Below are positions 44,547-54,802 of a stretch of DNA of 64,000 nt, one piece after another. Each line of letters starts with the position of its first letter. Position 1 is the first letter of the stretch. The notes under the pieces are model-generated. The model worked only from the letters and a program-made list of their open reading frames with translations. It was not told the origin of the DNA and ran no database searches. The stretch is taken from NCBI RefSeq assembly GCF_008123515.1, contig NZ_VSSR01000019.1, positions 62,001 through 126,000 on the forward strand, given 5' to 3'. Source of the DNA: Bradyrhizobium cytisi. Its GTDB lineage: Bacteria > Pseudomonadota > Alphaproteobacteria > Rhizobiales > Xanthobacteraceae. The position numbers and the translations under genes were made by a program.

Positions 44547-45760
44547 GACTTGTCACCAGCCTTGGCACCTGCCGGCGCCTGAGCGGCAGACGGGGCCACC
44601 TTGGCGCCGACGCGGGCGCGCTGGATGCCGTTGACGATGACGCGGTCCTCCGGCTTTAACCCTTCGCGGATCACGCGCAGGCCGTCATCGAGCGGCCCCA
44701 GCACCACGGGCCGCGCCTCGACGGTGTCGTCGGGCTTCACCACGAACACGATCTTACGCGACTGGTCGGTCGCGACCGCGACGTCGGGAACCAGCAGCGC
44801 CTCATAGGGCGCGCTGCCGATCAGGCGGACGCGGCCGAACTGGCCGGGCAGGATCGACAGATCGGTGTTCTTGACCACGGCGCGGCTGCGCAGCGTGCCC
44901 GTGGAGACATCGAGGCGATTGTCGAGGAAGTTGATGGCGCCGTCATGCGACGGTTTTGTCTCACCGGCCAGCGTCACCTGCACCGGGTTCGCGGTGTCGC
45001 GCGAGCTCGGACGGCGGCCTTCGAACCAGAGCCTGCTGTATTTGATGAAGGTCGTCTCATCCATGTCGAAATAGATGTAGATCGGGTCGAGCGAGACGAT
45101 CGAGGTCAGGAGCGTCGACGTGCCAGTGTCGCTGCCCTGCACGAGATTGCCGGGGCTGACGAGATGGCGGCTGACGCGGCCGGTGAGCGGCGCGGTCACA
45201 TGGGTGAACTCGATGTTAAGCCGGGCCGCCTTCAACGCGCCCTCGGCCTGAGTCTCGGCGGCGTGCGCGGCCTGCAGGGCCTGGCGGCGCTGGTCGACGA
45301 CCTGCTCGGACACCGCGCTGGTCTGGACCAGGTTCAGGCCGCGATCGAGCTCGCGCTTGGCGAGCTCCACCTTGGCGCGGGCGTCGGAGAGCTGGCCGTC
45401 CGCCTGCTCGGCCACCGCCTCGAACGGGCGCGGGTCGATCACATAGAGCAGGTCGCCCTGATGCACGATCGCGCCGTCCTGGAACTCGACGGAGTTGACG
45501 AAGCCGCCGACGCGGGGGCGCACCTGCACCTCCTCGACCGCCTCGAACCGGCCGGTGTACTCGTCCCAATCGGTGACGGTGCGCTTGACCGGCTGGGCGA
45601 CCGTCACCGGCGGAGGTGTCGGCGCGGCCGCTTGCGAGGCCGGTTGTCCGCAACCACTGAGCGCGAACGCGGCTGCGAGAAGGCCGGCTATGGCATAAGG
45701 CCGGGGCTGAACGAAATCGTGCGTTTTGACAGATTGCTCGCTTCCGTCCGGTCCAGTCAT
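44543..45760 (-). CDS. RND periplasmic adaptor (membrane fusion) lipoprotein
   Basis: The 405-residue protein starts at the ATG at 45760, after AGGACCTGGG. The lipobox is AAFALSGCGQ, so it is probably lipid-anchored. Next come the first half of the barrel-sandwich (VQVRPRVGGFVNSVEFQDG, then VHQGDLLYVIDPRPFEA), a helical hairpin (KVELAKRELDRGLNLVQTSAVSEQVVDQRRQAL) and APLTGRVSRHLVSPGNLVQ. It links the pump to an outer-membrane channel. It is the first gene of a two-gene operon. Confidence 0.92.
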   Translation of the reverse strand: MTGPDGSEQSVKTHDFVQPRPYAIAGLLAAAFALSGCGQPASQAAAPTPPPVTVAQPVKRTVTDWDEYTGRFEAVEEVQVRPRVGGFVNSVEFQDGAIVHQGDLLYVIDPRPFEAVAEQADGQLSDARAKVELAKRELDRGLNLVQTSAVSEQVVDQRRQALQAAHAAETQAEGALKAARLNIEFTHVTAPLTGRVSRHLVSPGNLVQGSDTGTSTLLTSIVSLDPIYIYFDMDETTFIKYSRLWFEGRRPSSRDTANPVQVTLAGETKPSHDGAINFLDNRLDVSTGTLRSRAVVKNTDLSILPGQFGRVRLIGSAPYEALLVPDVAVATDQSRKIVFVVKPDDTVEARPVVLGPLDDGLRVIREGLKPEDRVIVNGIQRARVGAKVAPSAAQAPAGAKAGDKS

Positions 45761-45917
45761 CCCAGGTCCTCGCATCAAAGCCGCGGAAATTGCAGGGTAC
45801 TCGCTGACCCGCGGGCGCCACAAGATGGGTGGCGATCATGAACTCTTCAAGACCAAAGCGCGGGCAATGCTCGGCACGGTGCCCTGGCCGGATGACGGGT
45901 TGACAGGTCCTTCTTCG

Positions 45918-46053
45918 CCTCTCCCCGCCTGCGGGGAGAGGCCGGATCGCGAACGCGATCCGGGTGAGGGGAGCCTCCGCGAGTCCGACTGCCACCGCGA
46001 TTGTTGAGACAGCCCCTCACCCCAACCCTCTCCCCGTAAGAACGGGGAGAGGG
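45918..46053. repeat. Intergenic palindromic repeat, family E
   Basis: CCTCTCCCCGCCTGCGGGGA begins the left arm, and CCCCTCACCCCAACCCTCTC followed by ACGGGGAGAGGG ends the right. It occupies the divergent gap between the adaptor gene and the iron alcohol dehydrogenase gene. Confidence 0.82.
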
Positions 46054-46151
46054 AGAGAAAAGAGACCAGCATCTTCGCACATGACGGGGGCGGCGGGCTC
46101 GGCTAGATTAGCCCTTACAAAACAAGACGGAATTGTCCGGGGAGGACAGGC

Positions 46152-47306
46152 GTGCATCAGGGACGTGTCGTTTACGGCGCGATCGAGGAGGTCGTGTTCG
46201 GCCATCCGGCGGCTGAGGCCGTTGTCGCGCAGATGGACCGGCTGGGGACGCTTCGGGCCTTCCTGATGGTCTCGGGCACGCTGAACCGGCAGACCGACGA
46301 GATCGCAAAAATCGTCCAGGCGCTAGGCGCCCGCTGCGCCGGGCTGTTCGACGCGATGCCGGCACACACGCCGCGCGAGGCGGTGATCGCGGCCACCAAT
46401 GCGGCGCGCCAGGCCGGCGCGGACCTGATCGTCACCGTGGGCGGCGGCTCGATCACCGATGGCGCCAAGGCGGTGCAGCTTTGCCTCGCCAATGGCATCG
46501 ACGATATCGACGGCATCGAGCGTATCCGCGTGCACAAGGGCGTCGCACCGGAGATGACGCCGCCGACCGTGCGCCAGATCAGCGTGCCGACCACGATTGC
46601 CGGCGGCGAGTTCTCGTCGATCGCGGGCGTCACCGACCGCAGCACGCATGTGAAGCAGATGCTGCGGCATCCGCTCGCCGTGCCGCGCGCGACAATCCTC
46701 GATCCCGCCATCACCGTGCACACGCCGGAATGGTTGTTTCTCTCGACCGGCATCCGCGCCATCGATCACTGCGTCGAGGCAATCTGCTCGCGCGAGACCC
46801 ACCCTTATGCCGACGCGCAATCGGTGAAGGGCCTCGCCATGCTCGCCGATGCGCTGCCGCGGGTGAAGGCCGATCCCGCCGATCTCGACGCGCGGATGGA
46901 TGCGCAGATCGGCACCTGGCTGTCGATGGGCGCGCTCGCCGCCGGCGTGCCGATGGGGGCGAGCCACGGCATCGGTTATGTCCTGGGTGCCGCCTTCGAC
47001 GTACCGCACGGCTACACCTCCTGCATTATGCTGCCGGCGGTGATACGCTGGAATGCGCGCGACAATGCCGAGCGCCAGATGATCGTCGCCGCCGCCATGG
47101 GCTTCCCCGGCCACAACGCCGCCGACGTGCTCGATGCCTTCATCCGCTCGCTCGGCATGCCGCGCAGCCTCGCCGACGTCCGCGTCTCGCCCGAGCATTT
47201 CGACGCCATTGCCGAGCAGGCGATGCGCACGAACTGGATCCCGCGCAATCCGCGCAAGATCGAGAGCCCGGCGCAGGTGCGCGAAATCCTGCTTCTCGCC
47301 GCATGA
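46152..47306 (+). CDS. Iron-containing alcohol dehydrogenase / maleylacetate reductase-family protein
   Basis: The 384-residue protein starts at a GTG after GGGGAGGACAGGC. VTVGGGSITDGAKAV is the NAD-binding loop, then PTTIAGGEFSSIAGVTD. The metal histidines are expected in IRAIDHCVEAICSRETHPYAD and MGASHGIGYVLGAAFDVPHGYTS. Family members include maleylacetate reductase and lactaldehyde-type dehydrogenases. It overlaps no other gene but lies 19 bases before an acyl-CoA ligase, so it probably reduces or oxidises an intermediate of the same pathway. Confidence 0.85.
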   Translation: MHQGRVVYGAIEEVVFGHPAAEAVVAQMDRLGTLRAFLMVSGTLNRQTDEIAKIVQALGARCAGLFDAMPAHTPREAVIAATNAARQAGADLIVTVGGGSITDGAKAVQLCLANGIDDIDGIERIRVHKGVAPEMTPPTVRQISVPTTIAGGEFSSIAGVTDRSTHVKQMLRHPLAVPRATILDPAITVHTPEWLFLSTGIRAIDHCVEAICSRETHPYADAQSVKGLAMLADALPRVKADPADLDARMDAQIGTWLSMGALAAGVPMGASHGIGYVLGAAFDVPHGYTSCIMLPAVIRWNARDNAERQMIVAAAMGFPGHNAADVLDAFIRSLGMPRSLADVRVSPEHFDAIAEQAMRTNWIPRNPRKIESPAQVREILLLAA

Positions 47307-47325
47307 TTTTCAAGCCGGAGGACTG

Positions 47326-48876
47326 ATGTATCCAGGTCAGCATGCCCGTCTACGCCCGCTGCAACCCGCCTTCATCATGGCGGCGACGGGCGAGGCCGTC
47401 ACGTATCGCGAGCTGGAGGCACGTAGCAATCGCCTCGCGCATCTGCTTCGCAAGCATGGCTTGAGGCGGCTCGATCACTACTCGATCTTCATGGAGAACA
47501 ATTCCCGCTATCTCGAAGCCTGCGGCGCCGGCGAGCGGTCGGGGCTTTACTACACCTGCATCAACTCCTTCCTGACGCCTGGCGAGCTCGCCTATCTCCT
47601 CGTCAACAGCCAGTCCAAGATCCTGATCACGTCCGTTGCAAAGCTCGACATCGCGCGGGAGGCAATCCAGGCCTGCCCCGACATCAAGCTCTGCATCGTC
47701 GCCGATGGCCCCGGCGAGAGTGACCGCATCGTTGGGCTCGCGGATGTCACCGCCGATCTGCCGAAGACGCCGATTGCGGATGAGTGGCTCGGCACCTCCA
47801 TGCTCTATTCGTCGGGCACGACGGGTCGCCCCAAGGGCATTATTCGCCCGCTTCCCGAGGAGCCGCCAAAGCACAATCTGACGCTGTTCGACTTCCTCAC
47901 CAAACTTTGGCACTACCGCGAGGGCATGGTCTATCTGTCGCCGGCGCCGCTCTATCACTCGGCGCCGCAGGCTGCCGTCAATCTGACGATCCGCATGGGC
48001 GGCACCGTGGTCATCATGGAGAATTTCGACCCCGAGCGTTACCTCCAGCTCGTGCAACAATGGGGCATCACCCACAGCCAGCTGGTGCCGACGATGTTCT
48101 CGCGGATGCTAAAGCTGCCGGAGGACGTACGCGGCCGCTACGACCTCTCATCGCTCGAGATTGCGATCCACGCCGCCGCGCCCTGCCCGGCGCTGGTGAA
48201 GGACGACATCATCAAATGGTGGGGGCCGATCATCCACGAATATTACGGCGCGACCGAAGGCCTCGGCTTTACCGCCTGCAACAGCCAGGAGTGGCTTAGC
48301 CACCGCGGCACCGTCGGCAAGGTGCTGCTCGGCGACCTCCACATTCTCGACGAGAACATGCAGCCGTGCCCGACCGGCACGCCCGGCCAGGTCTGGTTCA
48401 AGACGGGATCGCCGTTTGAGTATTTCAACGACCCGGAGAAGACCAGGGAGGCGCGCTCGGCCGACGGCAGCATGAGCACGGTCGGGGATGTCGGCTATGT
48501 CGACGAGGATCGCTTCCTCTATCTCACCGACCGCGCCACCTTCATGATCATCTCCGGCGGCGTGAACATCTATCCGCAGGAATGCGAGAATCTGCTGATC
48601 ACCCATCCGAAGGTCGCGGATGCCGCGGTGTTCGGCGTGCCCAATGCCGATCTCGGCGAGGAGGTGAAGGCGGTGGTGCAGCCGATGCCGGGCGTGATGC
48701 CCGACGAGGCGCTCGCCGAGGAGTTGATCGCCTTCTGCGCGGCATCGCTGTCGCGGCAGAAGGTGCCGCGGTCAGTCGATTTCGAGAAGGAGTTGCCGCG
48801 CCTGCCGACGGGGAAACTCTACAAGCGGCTGCTGCGGGACCGGTATTGGGGCAACAAGACGTCACGGATCATGTGA
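47326..48876 (+). CDS. Acyl-CoA ligase (AMP-forming, ANL superfamily)
   Basis: The 516-residue protein starts at an ATG after GGAGGACTG. STMLYSSGTTGRPKGIIRPL-like residues carry the P-loop (MLYSSGTTGRPKG). YGATEGLGFTACN is the second motif. GDVGYVDEDRFLYLTDR and GGVNIYPQECENLL are the hinge region, and PRLPTGKLYKRLLRDRYW contains the catalytic lysine. It forms a CoA thioester from an unidentified acid. It is next to the iron alcohol dehydrogenase and upstream of the peptide-type importer. Confidence 0.9.
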   Translation: MYPGQHARLRPLQPAFIMAATGEAVTYRELEARSNRLAHLLRKHGLRRLDHYSIFMENNSRYLEACGAGERSGLYYTCINSFLTPGELAYLLVNSQSKILITSVAKLDIAREAIQACPDIKLCIVADGPGESDRIVGLADVTADLPKTPIADEWLGTSMLYSSGTTGRPKGIIRPLPEEPPKHNLTLFDFLTKLWHYREGMVYLSPAPLYHSAPQAAVNLTIRMGGTVVIMENFDPERYLQLVQQWGITHSQLVPTMFSRMLKLPEDVRGRYDLSSLEIAIHAAAPCPALVKDDIIKWWGPIIHEYYGATEGLGFTACNSQEWLSHRGTVGKVLLGDLHILDENMQPCPTGTPGQVWFKTGSPFEYFNDPEKTREARSADGSMSTVGDVGYVDEDRFLYLTDRATFMIISGGVNIYPQECENLLITHPKVADAAVFGVPNADLGEEVKAVVQPMPGVMPDEALAEELIAFCAASLSRQKVPRSVDFEKELPRLPTGKLYKRLLRDRYWGNKTSRIM

Positions 48877-49036
48877 GCGGAGGAACCTTTCTCACCTTGT
48901 GAGAGAAACACCCCTGCGGCCTTTCGTCATCCGAATTGCCAAGAGAGCAAGCGGCCTTGCCGGTTGCCTCGCTCGGCGCGCGTCGCTATCGTCCTGACAA
49001 ACGGCCACAAAAGGCCGATGTCCAGGGAGACCGAGG

Positions 49037-50635
49037 ATGCGGAGCGTGTGGGCGCTCGCCGCGAGGGCGGCGCTATGTTTGCTGGCGTTTTCGACCGCGA
49101 GCTTCGCCGGCGAGCCCAAGCAGGGCGGCATTTTGCGGATGTACCACCGCGACAGCCCGGCGAACGCCTCCATCCTTGAGGGTGCGACCTATTCGGTCAA
49201 TGTGCCGTTCATGGGAGTGTTCAACAATCTTGTCATCTACGACCAGCACATGGCGCAGAACAGTCCTGACAGCATCAGGCCGGAGCTGGCCGAGAGTTGG
49301 ACGTGGAGCGGCGACTACAAGAAGCTGACGTTCAAGCTGCGCCAGAGCGTCAAGTGGCATGACGGCAAGCCATTCACATCGGCTGACGTCAAATGCTCCT
49401 TCGATCTGCTCATGGGAAAATCGCAGCAGAAGCTTCGACAAAATCCACGGAAGACCTGGTACAGCGAGGTCAACGACGTCACGCCCAATGGCGATTTCGA
49501 GGTGTCCTTCGACCTGAAGCGGCCGCAACCCTCGCTATTGGCGATGCTCGCCTCCGGCTACACGCCGGTCTATCCCTGCCATGTCTCGCCGGCAGAGATG
49601 CGCACCCATCCGATCGGGACCGGGCCATTCAAATTCGTCGAGTTCAAGGCCAATGAATCGATCAAGCTTGTTCGAAATCCGGACTACTGGAAGAAGGGAC
49701 TGCCGTATCTCGACGGCATCGAGTACACGATCATCACCAACCGCTCGACCGCGATTCTTGCCTTCGTCGCCGGAAAGTTCGACATGACCTTCCCGACACA
49801 TATCACCATCCCGCTCCTCAAGGATATCAAATCGCAGGCGCCGAACGCAGTTTGCGTCGTCGAACCGACCAACGTTTCGACCAACATCATCGTCAATTCG
49901 ACCGCGCCGCCATTCGACAACATTGACATCCGCCGCGCGATGGCGCTGGCACTCGATCGCAAGGCCTTCGTCAACATCCTGTTCGAAGGCCAGGCCGATA
50001 TCGGTGGCACTATGCTGCCTCCGCCGCAAGGCATCTGGGGCATGCCCAAGGACAGGCTTGAAACCATTCCGGGCTATGGCCCGGACGTGAATGCGAACCG
50101 CGATGAAGCGAAGAAGCTGATGCAGAAGGCGGGCTACGGCCCCGACAAGCATCTCGCGGTGAAGGTTTCGACGCGCAATCTCGCGGAATATCGCGATCCC
50201 GCGGTGATCCTGATCGACCAACTCAAGAGCATCTATATCGACGGCGAGCTCGACGTGGTGGAGACCGCGAACTGGTTCCCGAAAGTCGCGCGGAAGGATT
50301 ACATGCTCGGGCTCAATCTGACCGGCAACGCCGTCGACGATCCGGACCAGTCATTCTACGAGAACTATTCCTGCGGCTCCGAGCGAAATTATACCAATTA
50401 CTGCAACAAGGAGATCGAAAAGCTGTTCGACCTGCAGTCGCAGGAGACCGACGTTAACAAACGCAAGCAACTGGTCTGGGACATCGACAAGAAGCTACAG
50501 GAAGACGTGGCCCGCCCCATCATCTTCCATGCGCGGGCCGGCACCTGCTGGCAGCCTTATGTGAAGGGGGTCACGATCATGTCGAACAGCTCCTACAACG
50601 GCTTTCGCTACGAGGACGTGTGGCTGGACAAGTAG
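49037..50635 (+). CDS. ABC transporter substrate-binding protein, family 5
   Basis: The 532-residue protein has a Sec signal (RAALCLLAFSTASFAGEP). LTFKLRQSVKWHDGKPFTSADVKCSFDLL is the family-5 signature, and PPFDNIDIRRAMALALDRKAFVN the second. It is the receptor of the complete importer encoded by the next four genes. Start ATG at 49037 follows AGGGAGACCGAGG. The ligand is probably a peptide or an organic compound handled by the nearby acyl-CoA genes. Confidence 0.9.
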   Translation: MRSVWALAARAALCLLAFSTASFAGEPKQGGILRMYHRDSPANASILEGATYSVNVPFMGVFNNLVIYDQHMAQNSPDSIRPELAESWTWSGDYKKLTFKLRQSVKWHDGKPFTSADVKCSFDLLMGKSQQKLRQNPRKTWYSEVNDVTPNGDFEVSFDLKRPQPSLLAMLASGYTPVYPCHVSPAEMRTHPIGTGPFKFVEFKANESIKLVRNPDYWKKGLPYLDGIEYTIITNRSTAILAFVAGKFDMTFPTHITIPLLKDIKSQAPNAVCVVEPTNVSTNIIVNSTAPPFDNIDIRRAMALALDRKAFVNILFEGQADIGGTMLPPPQGIWGMPKDRLETIPGYGPDVNANRDEAKKLMQKAGYGPDKHLAVKVSTRNLAEYRDPAVILIDQLKSIYIDGELDVVETANWFPKVARKDYMLGLNLTGNAVDDPDQSFYENYSCGSERNYTNYCNKEIEKLFDLQSQETDVNKRKQLVWDIDKKLQEDVARPIIFHARAGTCWQPYVKGVTIMSNSSYNGFRYEDVWLDK

Positions 50636-50678
50636 CGCAAGCCAGGCAAACGACTAGCAGGCTCGACGGAGGCGGGTG

Positions 50679-51626
50679 ATGTTTGCCTATCTGGTGCGGC
50701 GCCTGTTCCTGATGCTCGTGACCCTGTTCGGGATCTCGGTCGTCATCTTCTTCCTGTTGCGCATCGTGCCCGGCAACATCGTCGACATCCTGTTCGCGGC
50801 GGCCGGCTACGTCGATCCCGCCGACAAGGCCAATCTGGAGAAGGAGCTCGGCATCGACCAGCCGTTGGTAGTGCAATATCTGCACTGGATCGGCGGCTTC
50901 CTGCGCGGCGACTTCGGTTACTCCTACGTCTCGGAGAAGCCGGCGCTTCAGGAGATCCTGCCGCGGATTCCGATCACCGCGCGGCTCGCTGGCCTCGCGC
51001 TGCTGTTCTCGGCCTCGATCGGCATTCCGCTTGGCGTCATCAGCGCGGTCAAGCAAGGCACTCGGCTCGACTACACGCTACGTGTGGTGAGCTTGAGCGG
51101 ACTGTCGCTGCCCTCGTTCTGGCTCGGCCTGCTGATCCTCACCGCCTCGGTGGCGATGTTCGGCCAGATCCCGATCTTCAACCCCAATCCGGCCACGTGG
51201 CTCGAAGCTTTCGCGACCTATGCGGTGCCCGCGGCCGCCGTTGGCTTCCGCAGCGCCGCGTTGACGATGCGCATCACGCGATCCTCGATGCTGGAGGTGC
51301 TGCGACAGGACTATATCCGCACCGCCCGCGCCAAGGGCGCCTCCGACGCCGCGGTGAACTACCGACATGCGCTGAAGAACGCGATTCTGCCTGTCATCAC
51401 CGTGATCGGCATCGAAGCGGCGTTCCTGATCGGCGGCCTGATCGTCACAGAGACGGTGTTCAACATTCCAGGCGTCGCCCGCTTCCTGGTCGAGGCGATC
51501 CGCTGGCGGGATTATCCGATCGTGCAGAACCTCGTGATGCTGATTGCCGTCGTGGTGGTGAGCGCGAATTTCATCGTCGACATGCTCTACGCGGTGTTCG
51601 ACCCGCGTATCAGATACACGGATTGA
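50679..51626 (+). CDS. ABC transporter permease, DppB family
   Basis: The 315-residue permease starts at the ATG at 50679, with GGAGG six bases upstream. It has six membrane segments. MFAYLVRRLFLMLVTLFGISVVIFFLL is the N-terminal anchor. The cytoplasmic loop RQDYIRTARAKGASDAAVNYRHALKNAILPV is the EAA-type motif that contacts the ATPase. It works with the DppC-type permease downstream; a 140-bp palindromic repeat lies between the two genes. Confidence 0.9.
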   Translation: MFAYLVRRLFLMLVTLFGISVVIFFLLRIVPGNIVDILFAAAGYVDPADKANLEKELGIDQPLVVQYLHWIGGFLRGDFGYSYVSEKPALQEILPRIPITARLAGLALLFSASIGIPLGVISAVKQGTRLDYTLRVVSLSGLSLPSFWLGLLILTASVAMFGQIPIFNPNPATWLEAFATYAVPAAAVGFRSAALTMRITRSSMLEVLRQDYIRTARAKGASDAAVNYRHALKNAILPVITVIGIEAAFLIGGLIVTETVFNIPGVARFLVEAIRWRDYPIVQNLVMLIAVVVVSANFIVDMLYAVFDPRIRYTD

Positions 51627-51667
51627 TTGGATGATCTTTGCTCGCAGAGTGCGCGTAGCCCTCCTCA

Positions 51668-51809
51668 CCTCTCCCCGCCTGCGGGGAGAGGTCGGATTGC
51701 ATCGCAGATGCAATCCGGGTGAGGGGGACTCTCCGCGAGTCCATCTCTCACCACCCCCGAGGAGACTCCCCCTCACCCCAACCCTCTCCCCGCAAGCGGG
51801 GCGAGGGGG
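51668..51809. repeat. Intergenic palindromic repeat, family E, inside an ABC operon
   Basis: CCTCTCCCCGCCTGCGGGGA begins the left arm; CCCCTCACCCCAACCCTCTC then CCCCGCAAGCGGGG ends the right. It lies between the two permease genes of one importer, and its tail supplies the sequence directly before the ATG at 51821. Confidence 0.85.
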
Positions 51810-51820
51810 CAGGTAGCGAC

Positions 51821-52714
51821 ATGGCCGCGATCGATTTTGACGTTGAATTGAGGCGGGCCGGCGCACATGCGACCGTCGGCTGGCGGCGCGTGCTCTTTCT
51901 GGCGCAGCGGCATGTGCTGGGTGCGGCCGGCCTTACTATCATGATCGTGTTCGTGCTCACCGCGATCTTTGCCGACTTCATCGCACGTTATGATCCGCTG
52001 ACCGTCGATTCCGCCCACGCGCTGATGCGCCCGAGTCTCGTCCACTGGATGGGCACGGATTCGTTCGGTCGCGACGTGTTCAGCCGCATCATCCATGGCG
52101 CGCGGATTTCACTCGCGGTCGGGATCGGCTCGACCGCGCTCGGCGGCACGATCGGCGTGATCGTCGGTCTGACCTCCGGCTATCTCTCCGGCTGGGTCGA
52201 TCTCGTGTTCCAGCGCGTCTCCGACATCTTGCAGGCGCTGCCGCTGCTGGTTCTGGCCCTGATCATGACGGCGGCACTCGGCCCATCCCTGCCGAATGTC
52301 ATCCTCGCGATTGCCATTCCGCTGATCCCGACCGTCTCACGCGTCACCCGCGCCAACACGCTGGCGCTGCGCGAGCAACCGTTCGTGGAGGCAGCGAAAT
52401 CGATCGGCATGAGCGAGGCGCGGATCGCGCTTCGCCACGTGCTGCCGAACACGCTGGCGCCGCTGATCGTGCTCGCGACCGCCCAGCTCGGCTCAACCAT
52501 TTTGACCGAAGCCTCGCTCTCCTTCCTCGGTCTCGGCATTCCCGAGCCTTATCCGTCATGGGGCCGCATGCTGTCGGAATCCGCCGCCGAATATGTCCGC
52601 ACCGCGCCGTGGCTGGTGATCTTCCCGGGTATCGCGATCAGCCTCGCCGTGTTCGGCGCCAATCTGTTCGGCGACGCCCTGCGCGACATCCTCGATCCCC
52701 GGCAGCGCGGCTGA
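51821..52714 (+). CDS. ABC transporter permease, DppC family
   Basis: The 297-residue permease has six membrane segments and the DppC-type N-terminus. [27 protein letters not shown] is the family signature. The loop [30 protein letters not shown] is the EAA motif. I chose the ATG at 51821; the frame stays open upstream through the repeat, but those residues are repeat-encoded and not permease-like. Its stop overlaps the start of the ATPase gene. Confidence 0.9.
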   Translation: MAAIDFDVELRRAGAHATVGWRRVLFLAQRHVLGAAGLTIMIVFVLTAIFADFIARYDPLTVDSAHALMRPSLVHWMGTDSFGRDVFSRIIHGARISLAVGIGSTALGGTIGVIVGLTSGYLSGWVDLVFQRVSDILQALPLLVLALIMTAALGPSLPNVILAIAIPLIPTVSRVTRANTLALREQPFVEAAKSIGMSEARIALRHVLPNTLAPLIVLATAQLGSTILTEASLSFLGLGIPEPYPSWGRMLSESAAEYVRTAPWLVIFPGIAISLAVFGANLFGDALRDILDPRQRG

Positions 52715-53721
52715 TGACTGACACCTCCAATCTCGTGCTCGAGGTGAAGAACCTGAAGACGGTGTTCTTCACCAACTCCGGCCTGTTCAAGGCGGTCGAC
52801 GACGTATCCTTCACCGTGAGCCGTGGCGAGACGCTCGCAATCGTAGGCGAATCCGGTTGCGGCAAGAGCGTCACCGCGCTCTCCCTGATGCGGCTGGTGC
52901 CCGATCCGCCCGGGCGCATTGTCGGCGGCAGCGTCACGCTCGAAGGCTCCGATCTGCTGGCGCTGAACGAAGCCGGGATGCGCAAGATCCGGGGCAATCG
53001 CATCTCCATGATCTTCCAGGAGCCGATGACCTCGCTCAATCCGGTGATGCGGATCGGCGACCAGATCGTGGAAGCGGTGCGGCTGCACCGGAACGTATCC
53101 TCGAAGGAGGCGCAGACCATCGCGGTCGAGATGCTGCGGCTGGTGCGCATCCCTGAGCCCGTGCGGCGCGCGCGGGAATATCCGCATCAGCTCTCCGGCG
53201 GCATGCGCCAGCGTGCGATGATCGCGATGGCGCTGGCGTGCCGGCCGGCTTTGCTGATCGCGGACGAGCCGACCACCGCGCTCGACGTCACCATCCAGGC
53301 ACAGATTCTGGCGCTGATCCTCGATCTGCAGAAGGAGCTCGGCACCGGCCTCGTGCTGATCACGCATGACCTCGGCGTCGTCGCACAGACCGCGCAGCGC
53401 GTGATCGTGATGTATGCGGGCCGCAAGGTCGAGGAAGCCAGTGTCGAGGCGCTGTTCGCGGCGCCAAAACATCCCTACACGCGCGGACTGATGGCCTCGA
53501 TCCCCGCGGTGCCGGCCTCTGGTGTTGCCGCGCAGGAGCGGCTGAACGAAATTCCCGGCACCGTGCCGTCGCTGGTGCGGCTGCCGCCGGGGTGCGCTTT
53601 TGCACCGCGATGCAAGCTCGCAATCAAGCGCTGCGAGGCCGAATACCCGCCGCTTGCAGATTGGGGCGGCGGCCATCTCGCCGCTTGCTGGCGTGCAGCC
53701 GAAGTGGCGGAGGTGGCATGA
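52714..53721 (+). CDS. ABC transporter ATP-binding protein, DppD/OppD family
   Basis: The 335-residue ATPase has Walker [18 protein letters not shown], the Q-loop [14 protein letters not shown], signature [19 protein letters not shown] and Walker [21 protein letters not shown]. The C-terminal oligopeptide-type extension has cysteines in [22 protein letters not shown], which bind an Fe-S cluster in some relatives. It overlaps the next ATPase gene by four bases. Confidence 0.92.
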   Translation: MTDTSNLVLEVKNLKTVFFTNSGLFKAVDDVSFTVSRGETLAIVGESGCGKSVTALSLMRLVPDPPGRIVGGSVTLEGSDLLALNEAGMRKIRGNRISMIFQEPMTSLNPVMRIGDQIVEAVRLHRNVSSKEAQTIAVEMLRLVRIPEPVRRAREYPHQLSGGMRQRAMIAMALACRPALLIADEPTTALDVTIQAQILALILDLQKELGTGLVLITHDLGVVAQTAQRVIVMYAGRKVEEASVEALFAAPKHPYTRGLMASIPAVPASGVAAQERLNEIPGTVPSLVRLPPGCAFAPRCKLAIKRCEAEYPPLADWGGGHLAACWRAAEVAEVA

Positions 53722-54704
53722 CCGGGCCGCTTCTCGAAGTCACCGATCTGATGAAGCATTATCCCGTGCGCGCCGGTGTGTTGCGCCGGCAGGTCGGCAC
53801 GGTGCATGCCGTCGACGGTGTCTCTTTCTCGGTTGGTGTCGGCGAGACGCTCGGCCTCGTCGGCGAATCCGGCTGCGGCAAGTCGACGGTGGCGCGCAGC
53901 GTGCTGCGCTTGGTCGAGCCGACATCGGGCCAGATCCGTCTCGACGGCGAAGACATCACCCATCTCTCCAAGACGGAGCTCAGGCCGCATCGTCGCTCGA
54001 TGCAGATCGTATTCCAGGATCCGTTCGCCTCGCTCAATCCACGCATGACTGCAGGCGATATCGTCGGCGAGCCGCTCGCCGTGCATGGCCTCGGCGCCGG
54101 CAAGGCGCTGGAGGCGCGCGTCGAAAAGCTGTTCGAGCAGGTGGGCCTCCGGCCCGACCAGATGCGCAATTTTCCGCATCAATTCTCCGGCGGCCAGCGC
54201 CAGCGCATCTGCATCGCGCGGGCGCTCGCGCTGGACCCGCGCCTGATAGTCTGCGACGAACCTGTCTCCGCGCTCGATGTCTCAATCCAGGCGCAGGTGA
54301 TCAATCTGCTGATCGACCTGCAAAAGCAACACGGCTTCTCCTATCTCTTCATCGCGCACGACCTCGCCGTGGTCGCCCATATCAGCCACCGCGTCGCGGT
54401 GATGTATCTCGGCCGCATCGTCGAGATCGCCGGCAAGGACGAACTGTTCCGCAACCCGCGCCATCCCTACACACAGGCCCTGCTCGCCTCCGTGCCGGTC
54501 GCCAATCCGCTGGCGAAGAAGCTCGCGCCGCTGGTCGACGGCGACGTGCCGAGCCCGGTCAATCCGCCGCCCGGCTGCGCGTTTCACACGCGCTGCCGGT
54601 TTGCGATGGAGCGGTGCAGAACGGAGCGGCCGGTGCTGATGGACGCAGGCGACGGGCATCAGGTGGCGTGCTTGTTGAATGAGGGAACGGGGCGAAGTGC
54701 CTAA
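53718..54704 (+). CDS. ABC transporter ATP-binding protein, DppF/OppF family
   Basis: The 328-residue ATPase has Walker [19 protein letters not shown]-loop [13 protein letters not shown], signature [18 protein letters not shown] and Walker [20 protein letters not shown]. The C-terminus again has cysteines in [18 protein letters not shown]. It completes the importer (binding protein, two permeases, two ATPases). The gene ends directly before a palindromic repeat that separates it from the convergent carboxylase operon. Confidence 0.92.
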   Translation: MTGPLLEVTDLMKHYPVRAGVLRRQVGTVHAVDGVSFSVGVGETLGLVGESGCGKSTVARSVLRLVEPTSGQIRLDGEDITHLSKTELRPHRRSMQIVFQDPFASLNPRMTAGDIVGEPLAVHGLGAGKALEARVEKLFEQVGLRPDQMRNFPHQFSGGQRQRICIARALALDPRLIVCDEPVSALDVSIQAQVINLLIDLQKQHGFSYLFIAHDLAVVAHISHRVAVMYLGRIVEIAGKDELFRNPRHPYTQALLASVPVANPLAKKLAPLVDGDVPSPVNPPPGCAFHTRCRFAMERCRTERPVLMDAGDGHQVACLLNEGTGRSA

Positions 54705-54799
54705 GTCTCGTGTCCCCGCGAAAGCGGGGACCCAGGGCCACACGGGAACGCGCTGAGGTATGGGTCCCGGCTCGCGCTTCGCGCGTCCGGGACACGAGA
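54705..54799. repeat. Intergenic palindromic repeat, family D
   Basis: GTCTCGTGTCCCCGCG at the left and CGTCCGGGACACGAG at the right are inverted, with GGGACCCA / TGGGTCCC inside. It fills the whole gap between the convergent ATPase and biotin carboxylase genes. Confidence 0.85.
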
Positions 54800-54802
54800 A
54801 AG

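Noticed and set aside
42792..44582. 596-codon frame antisense to the RND pump
   Set aside because: The RND protein has full length and conserved relay residues; the other frame is a shadow.
51719..51820. Longer start for the DppC-type permease reading through the repeat
   Set aside because: The residues would be encoded by the palindromic repeat; the ATG at 51821 gives the normal N-terminus.
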